Origin: Pelagibius sp050330205
GTDB lineage: Bacteria; Pseudomonadota; Alphaproteobacteria; Kiloniellales; Kiloniellaceae
Direction: 5' to 3'
DNA length: 64,000 nt
Assembly: GCA_050330205.1 (NCBI GenBank)
Contig: JBHJOA010000060.1
Span: 24,242 to 88,241 of the forward strand
Shown: in pieces, positions 61,623 to 64,000 of the stretch
Layout: the number at the start of each line of letters is the position of its first letter
How positions within the stretch are numbered: position 1 is the first letter of the stretch
Position numbers and translations under genes: made by a program
The notes under the pieces: model-generated
Told to the model about the DNA's origin: nothing
The model's database searches: none
What the model saw: the letters and a program-made list of their open reading frames with translations, nothing else

Positions 61623-62624
61623 ATGAAGCATCTGGTAGTCGGTGCAGGAGCCACCCTTGCTGAAGCCCTAGCGCTGGGCAATCCGATAGACGACTGCCCG
61701 CCTGTTATCAGCAACTTCTCGCGAAAAACATGGGCCGATTACTCGCCATCGCCTCTTCTCGACATCTACCTGAAAGAACTCGGATATTGGGAGGAGCTCC
61801 CGGATCTTCGGGAGCAGTTCTACAAGTTAGAAGATGCTGGGGTGACCAACATTGAGAGATTCATGGAGTTTGCCTGGAACAATCGTCATCTCAAGCTAGA
61901 GATGGGCGAGAGGCTCCCACCAGGCTATATCTCGGGCCTTAGAATTTCGGCGGGCGGTTCGAACGCCACTGTCCCGGAGCGGGGCTGCGCCTTCTGGGAT
62001 AACTTGCTGTACCATGGTGTCGGACGGCCGCTTGCCGACTCGATGGTAACTTGCTTCTTTGAAAATGGGACGGGCTTCAGGGAGTTACGTACAACCAAGC
62101 GAGTTGCGCAGAAGTTCGAAGCTTCGGATCTCATCCTCAACCTGAACTACGATACGGTTTTTGAGATCGCACTTACGCAACTCGGTCGATCATTTGCGTA
62201 TGCGCCAAACCCTACCCGACCCGATCAGGTCCTAGTCTGTAAGCCCCATGGATCGCTCAACATGGTCGTGAACGAGAAGGCCTTCACCTTTGGCGAGCCT
62301 GAGTGGTTGGGATTGCCTCAACCTCAGGGGTATCGAAGCTACTCAGGCTTGATCCCACCTCGTCTCAACAAGAGCTATGAGCAGCATCCAATTGCAAAGA
62401 TGATTTTGGAGCCAGCCTGGGGACGAAAGCCTCGTTCAATTGTTATGTGGGGCGTGGGTCTGGCGGAGAGCGATGCTGACTTGCTTGCCTTGTACAGGCA
62501 TTGGGCGAGCACGGCGGAGGTGGTCGAAGTCATAAACCCCAGCAGCGATGTTGCGGTTGTGGCGCAAGAGCTACTAGCCTGTAACGTTCGACATTTCAGA
62601 AGTGTAGACGATTGGCAAGTATGA
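61623..62624 (+). CDS. SIR2-like domain protein, candidate NAD+-consuming defence effector
   Basis: A 333-residue protein that fits a short SIR2-like fold from end to end. VVGAGATLAEA at the N-terminus (GAG NAD-loop, 7-11), LILNLN175YD177TVFE (the N-x-D motif of SIR2-like proteins), KPH209GS (the catalytic His position) and MWGVGLAESDADLL near the end are in the right order. SIR2-like proteins in bacterial defence systems degrade NAD+ upon infection. Whether this one does is inference. No extra sensor domain is seen, so the DUF4238-like protein may be the partner. The base composition is AT-richer than the core genome. Confidence 0.7.
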   Translation: MKHLVVGAGATLAEALALGNPIDDCPPVISNFSRKTWADYSPSPLLDIYLKELGYWEELPDLREQFYKLEDAGVTNIERFMEFAWNNRHLKLEMGERLPPGYISGLRISAGGSNATVPERGCAFWDNLLYHGVGRPLADSMVTCFFENGTGFRELRTTKRVAQKFEASDLILNLNYDTVFEIALTQLGRSFAYAPNPTRPDQVLVCKPHGSLNMVVNEKAFTFGEPEWLGLPQPQGYRSYSGLIPPRLNKSYEQHPIAKMILEPAWGRKPRSIVMWGVGLAESDADLLALYRHWASTAEVVEVINPSSDVAVVAQELLACNVRHFRSVDDWQV

Positions 62625-62636
62625 TTTCGCCACACG

Positions 62637-63128
62637 CTAAGGCAGCCGTTCCGACCGCGCTTTCACGTCGTCGCTGAGCTGCCGCACTATCTCTGCGGCC
62701 TTGCGGATCTCCTCCTCGCTGAGATCTGCGCCCATGGTTGCGGCGATCGACAGGAGCCGCGCGTTCAGGGCGCGGTAGCGAGCGTCACCTTTGCGCGTGA
62801 GGCGCACCAGCTTGGAGCGCTGGTGGTTCGGGTTGGCGACGAACTCGACCAGCCCCTCGGCCGCGAGCTCATTCGCCAGCCGCTGCATCCGCTGGCGGCT
62901 GGTGGGGCGCATCCGGGCGATCTGCGGCACCGTGAGCGGACCGAGCAGCGCCAGGCTCCGCATGAAGCCGAAGGCGCCGCCACCCCAGCCGGTTATGAAC
63001 CCCGCCTTCTGGCCGAGCGCGCGTATCTTGAAGAAGCACTGGGCCACTTCGAGCATCAGCTCGGCGGTGGCCTCGCCCTTGCTGTCGACGACCCGGGCGG
63101 ACTCGCTGCGTGCTCGTGCCAAAGCCAT
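62637..63128 (-). CDS. MarR-family transcriptional regulator
   Basis: A 163-residue MarR regulator. The winged-helix core (about 50-125) shows GPLTVPQIARMRPTSRQRMQ with RLANELAAEGLVEFVANPNHQ and a wing RSKLVRLTRKGDARY. GAGGTG lies close to the ATG at 63128; a GTG at 63131 is an alternative. It is divergent from the methyltransferase gene, and two inverted repeats in the shared promoter region (63165-63211) are its likely operators. It ends 12 bases from the SIR2-like gene end (convergent). Confidence 0.85.
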   Translation of the reverse strand: MALARARSESARVVDSKGEATAELMLEVAQCFFKIRALGQKAGFITGWGGGAFGFMRSLALLGPLTVPQIARMRPTSRQRMQRLANELAAEGLVEFVANPNHQRSKLVRLTRKGDARYRALNARLLSIAATMGADLSEEEIRKAAEIVRQLSDDVKARSERLP

Positions 63129-63164
63129 CACCTCAGATTTCTTCGAGTTTGGCAGCTTCCTAGA

Positions 63165-63183
63165 TTGACAACAAAGTTGTCAA
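63165..63183. promoter_or_regulatory. MarR operator 1
   Basis: TTGACAACAAAGTTGTCAA, a perfect inverted repeat with 8-base arms and a 3-base centre, 37 bases upstream of the MarR start. It contains TTGACA and probably overlaps the promoter. Confidence 0.75.
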
Positions 63184-63190
63184 TAAGCAG

Positions 63191-63211
63191 AATGACACTC
63201 TGGTTGTCATT
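63191..63211. promoter_or_regulatory. MarR operator 2
   Basis: AATGACA and TGTCATT arms with a 7-base centre, sharing the TGACA/TGTCA core with operator 1. It lies 50 bases before the methyltransferase start. Confidence 0.65.
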
Positions 63212-63261
63212 CTTCGACGACCTTCTGCCGAGTAGTTCTCCGCTATCCGCAGGGGGCGTGC

Positions 63262-63771
63262 ATGTCCAGTGAAACGGTTGGGCAGGATGTGACCGACAGC
63301 GGCACCGCCGGCGCCATCGCGCGGCCGCCTGTCCTCTTTCTCGCCGCGCTTCTGCTCGGCTTCGTCATGGACCACCTGTTGCCGATGCCGGCCCCGATTC
63401 CGGGCGACGGGCCGGCCCACTGGGTGAGTGCCATTGTCGCCGGCTGCCTGATCCTCGTCGGCCTTGCGGCCTTCGGCGCGGGCGTTCGCAATTTCACCTG
63501 CGCGGGGACCCCGGTGCAGGGGACCAGACCCACGCGAGTGCTGGTGACCAGGGGAATTCACGGGTGGAGCCGCAATCCGATCTACCTCGGCATGTTTCTC
63601 GTCTACGGCGGTATCGGCATAGCCGTCCGCAGCCCATGGATCCTGATCCTCCTGCTGCCGCTCGCGCTGACGATTCGCTACGGCGTCGTGGCGCGTGAGG
63701 AGGCATACCTGGAACGGCGGTTCGGCGCGGTCTTTCGGAACTACAAGAACCGCGTGCGCCGCTGGCTGTAG
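63262..63771 (+). CDS. Isoprenylcysteine/phospholipid-type membrane methyltransferase
   Basis: A 169-residue integral membrane protein with about four helices and the ICMT/PEMT-family C-terminus: GIHGWSRNPIYLGMFLVYGG, then EEAYLERRFGAVFRNYKNRV. Such enzymes use SAM to methylate lipids or isoprenylated groups; the substrate here is unknown. The start at 63262 is preceded by GGGGGCG. It is divergent from the MarR gene and would be derepressed when MarR is released. Confidence 0.8.
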   Translation: MSSETVGQDVTDSGTAGAIARPPVLFLAALLLGFVMDHLLPMPAPIPGDGPAHWVSAIVAGCLILVGLAAFGAGVRNFTCAGTPVQGTRPTRVLVTRGIHGWSRNPIYLGMFLVYGGIGIAVRSPWILILLLPLALTIRYGVVAREEAYLERRFGAVFRNYKNRVRRWL

Positions 63772-63826
63772 CGCCTGGATCGAGGCGAAGAGATGAGCGC
63801 GATCCGATTTAGATTGGCAAGTTGCA

Positions 63827-63855
63827 GCCGGGGACGATCGAGTGGGAGTAGGGGG
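63827..63855 (+). repeat. Direct repeat, right copy of the guaA 3' end (att-like)
   Basis: A 29-base exact copy of 60422-60450. The DNA after it differs from that after guaA, as expected for the far end of an insertion. Confidence 0.9.
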
Positions 63856-63882
63856 CGTGCGGCGCATCCTCTCTTCCCGTCA

Positions 63883-63958
63883 CCCTCGGGCTTGACCCGA
63901 GGGTCCAGGGGCAAACGACGGAGCGGTCGCCCTGGATGCTCGGGACAAGCCCGAGCAT
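63883..63958. repeat. Pair of inverted palindromic units (REP/BIME-like)
   Basis: Unit 1 holds CCCTCGGG-CTTGA-CCCGAGGG (63883-63903). Unit 2 holds ATGCTCGGG-ACAAG-CCCGAGCAT (63936-63958), in inverted orientation. The loops CTTGA and ACAAG are the same as in the pair after guaB. Confidence 0.8.
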
Positions 63959-64000
63959 GACGATCTTGAGATACGACCAAGCGAGATCAGGGCCGGTCCA

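Larger units (their letters stand above)
60422..63855. mobile_element. 3.4-kb genomic island in the guaA 3' end
   Basis: Bounded by the perfect 29-bp repeats at 60422-60450 and 63827-63855. It contains a DUF4238-like gene, a SIR2-like gene, a MarR regulator and a small membrane methyltransferase. The first two are visibly poorer in GC than all core neighbours. There is no integrase, so if it moves it must use an enzyme in trans, or it is a remnant of a larger element. The guaA 3' end is a known insertion site for genomic islands in several bacterial groups. Confidence 0.75.

Noticed and set aside
1..64000. CRISPR arrays, rRNA genes, riboswitches
   Set aside because: No regularly spaced repeats, no rRNA-like stretches and no convincing riboswitch fold were seen; the repeats found are att-like copies or palindromic pairs.

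Overview
The window is GC-rich and gene-dense. It looks like the chromosome of an alphaproteobacterium, most likely from the Rhodospirillales (inferred from the ppx-rlmE-guaB-rsmB-guaA housekeeping order, the alphaproteobacterial style of phn genes, and GTG/TTG starts). No species can be named from sequence alone.

Layout. (1) 1-7.5 kb: the 3' end of an extracellular contractile injection system (eCIS) locus, with a tape-measure-type protein, a 1682-aa DUF4157 cargo-like protein and an AAA+ ATPase. (2) 7.7-10.7 kb: an MFS transporter with an AraC-type regulator, then an IS3-family scar. (3) 10.9-30.2 kb: a large phosphonate region. It holds a PhnDCE-type oxyanion transporter with a methyltransferase, the regulator phnF, the divergent C-P lyase operon phnGHIJKLM plus a second phnM, a second transporter phnCDEE with a hexapeptide acyltransferase, and an operon of a DUF1045 2H phosphoesterase, a PhnZ-like HD protein and phnN. 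Two near-identical TCTAGA-centred sites (putative PhnF operators) and Pho-box-like direct repeats tie these operons together. (4) 30.2-52.2 kb: an accessory block bounded by two copies of the 3' end of a tRNA-Gln gene, with an integrase remnant and a 74-bp IS3-like miniature element. It carries a HupE/PpiC/DUF3604 set, secreted and outer-membrane proteins, a TolB/TPR regulator-like protein, a patatin lipoprotein, an MscS channel, an internally deleted MltF lytic transglycosylase, MarC, and an HlyD/DUF2955 efflux pair. (5) 52.1-60.4 kb: core genes tRNA-Gln, ppx, rlmE, guaB, rsmB, a GNAT gene and guaA. (6) 60.4-63.9 kb: a 3.4-kb island flanked by a perfect 29-bp repeat of the guaA 3' end. It carries an AT-richer DUF4238-like/SIR2-like gene pair, plus a MarR regulator with clear operators and a membrane methyltransferase.

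How the parts work together. Phosphonates would enter through the ABC systems and be ribosylated and cleaved by PhnG-M. PhnN and possibly the DUF1045 protein (no phnP is visible) would finish the ribosyl phosphate. Expression would answer to PhnF and PhoB. The two att-like duplications, next to tRNA-Gln and guaA, mark the accessory parts of the window. The best candidate for an undescribed system is the DUF4238-like plus SIR2-like pair in the guaA island, followed by the multidomain DUF4157 eCIS cargo protein.
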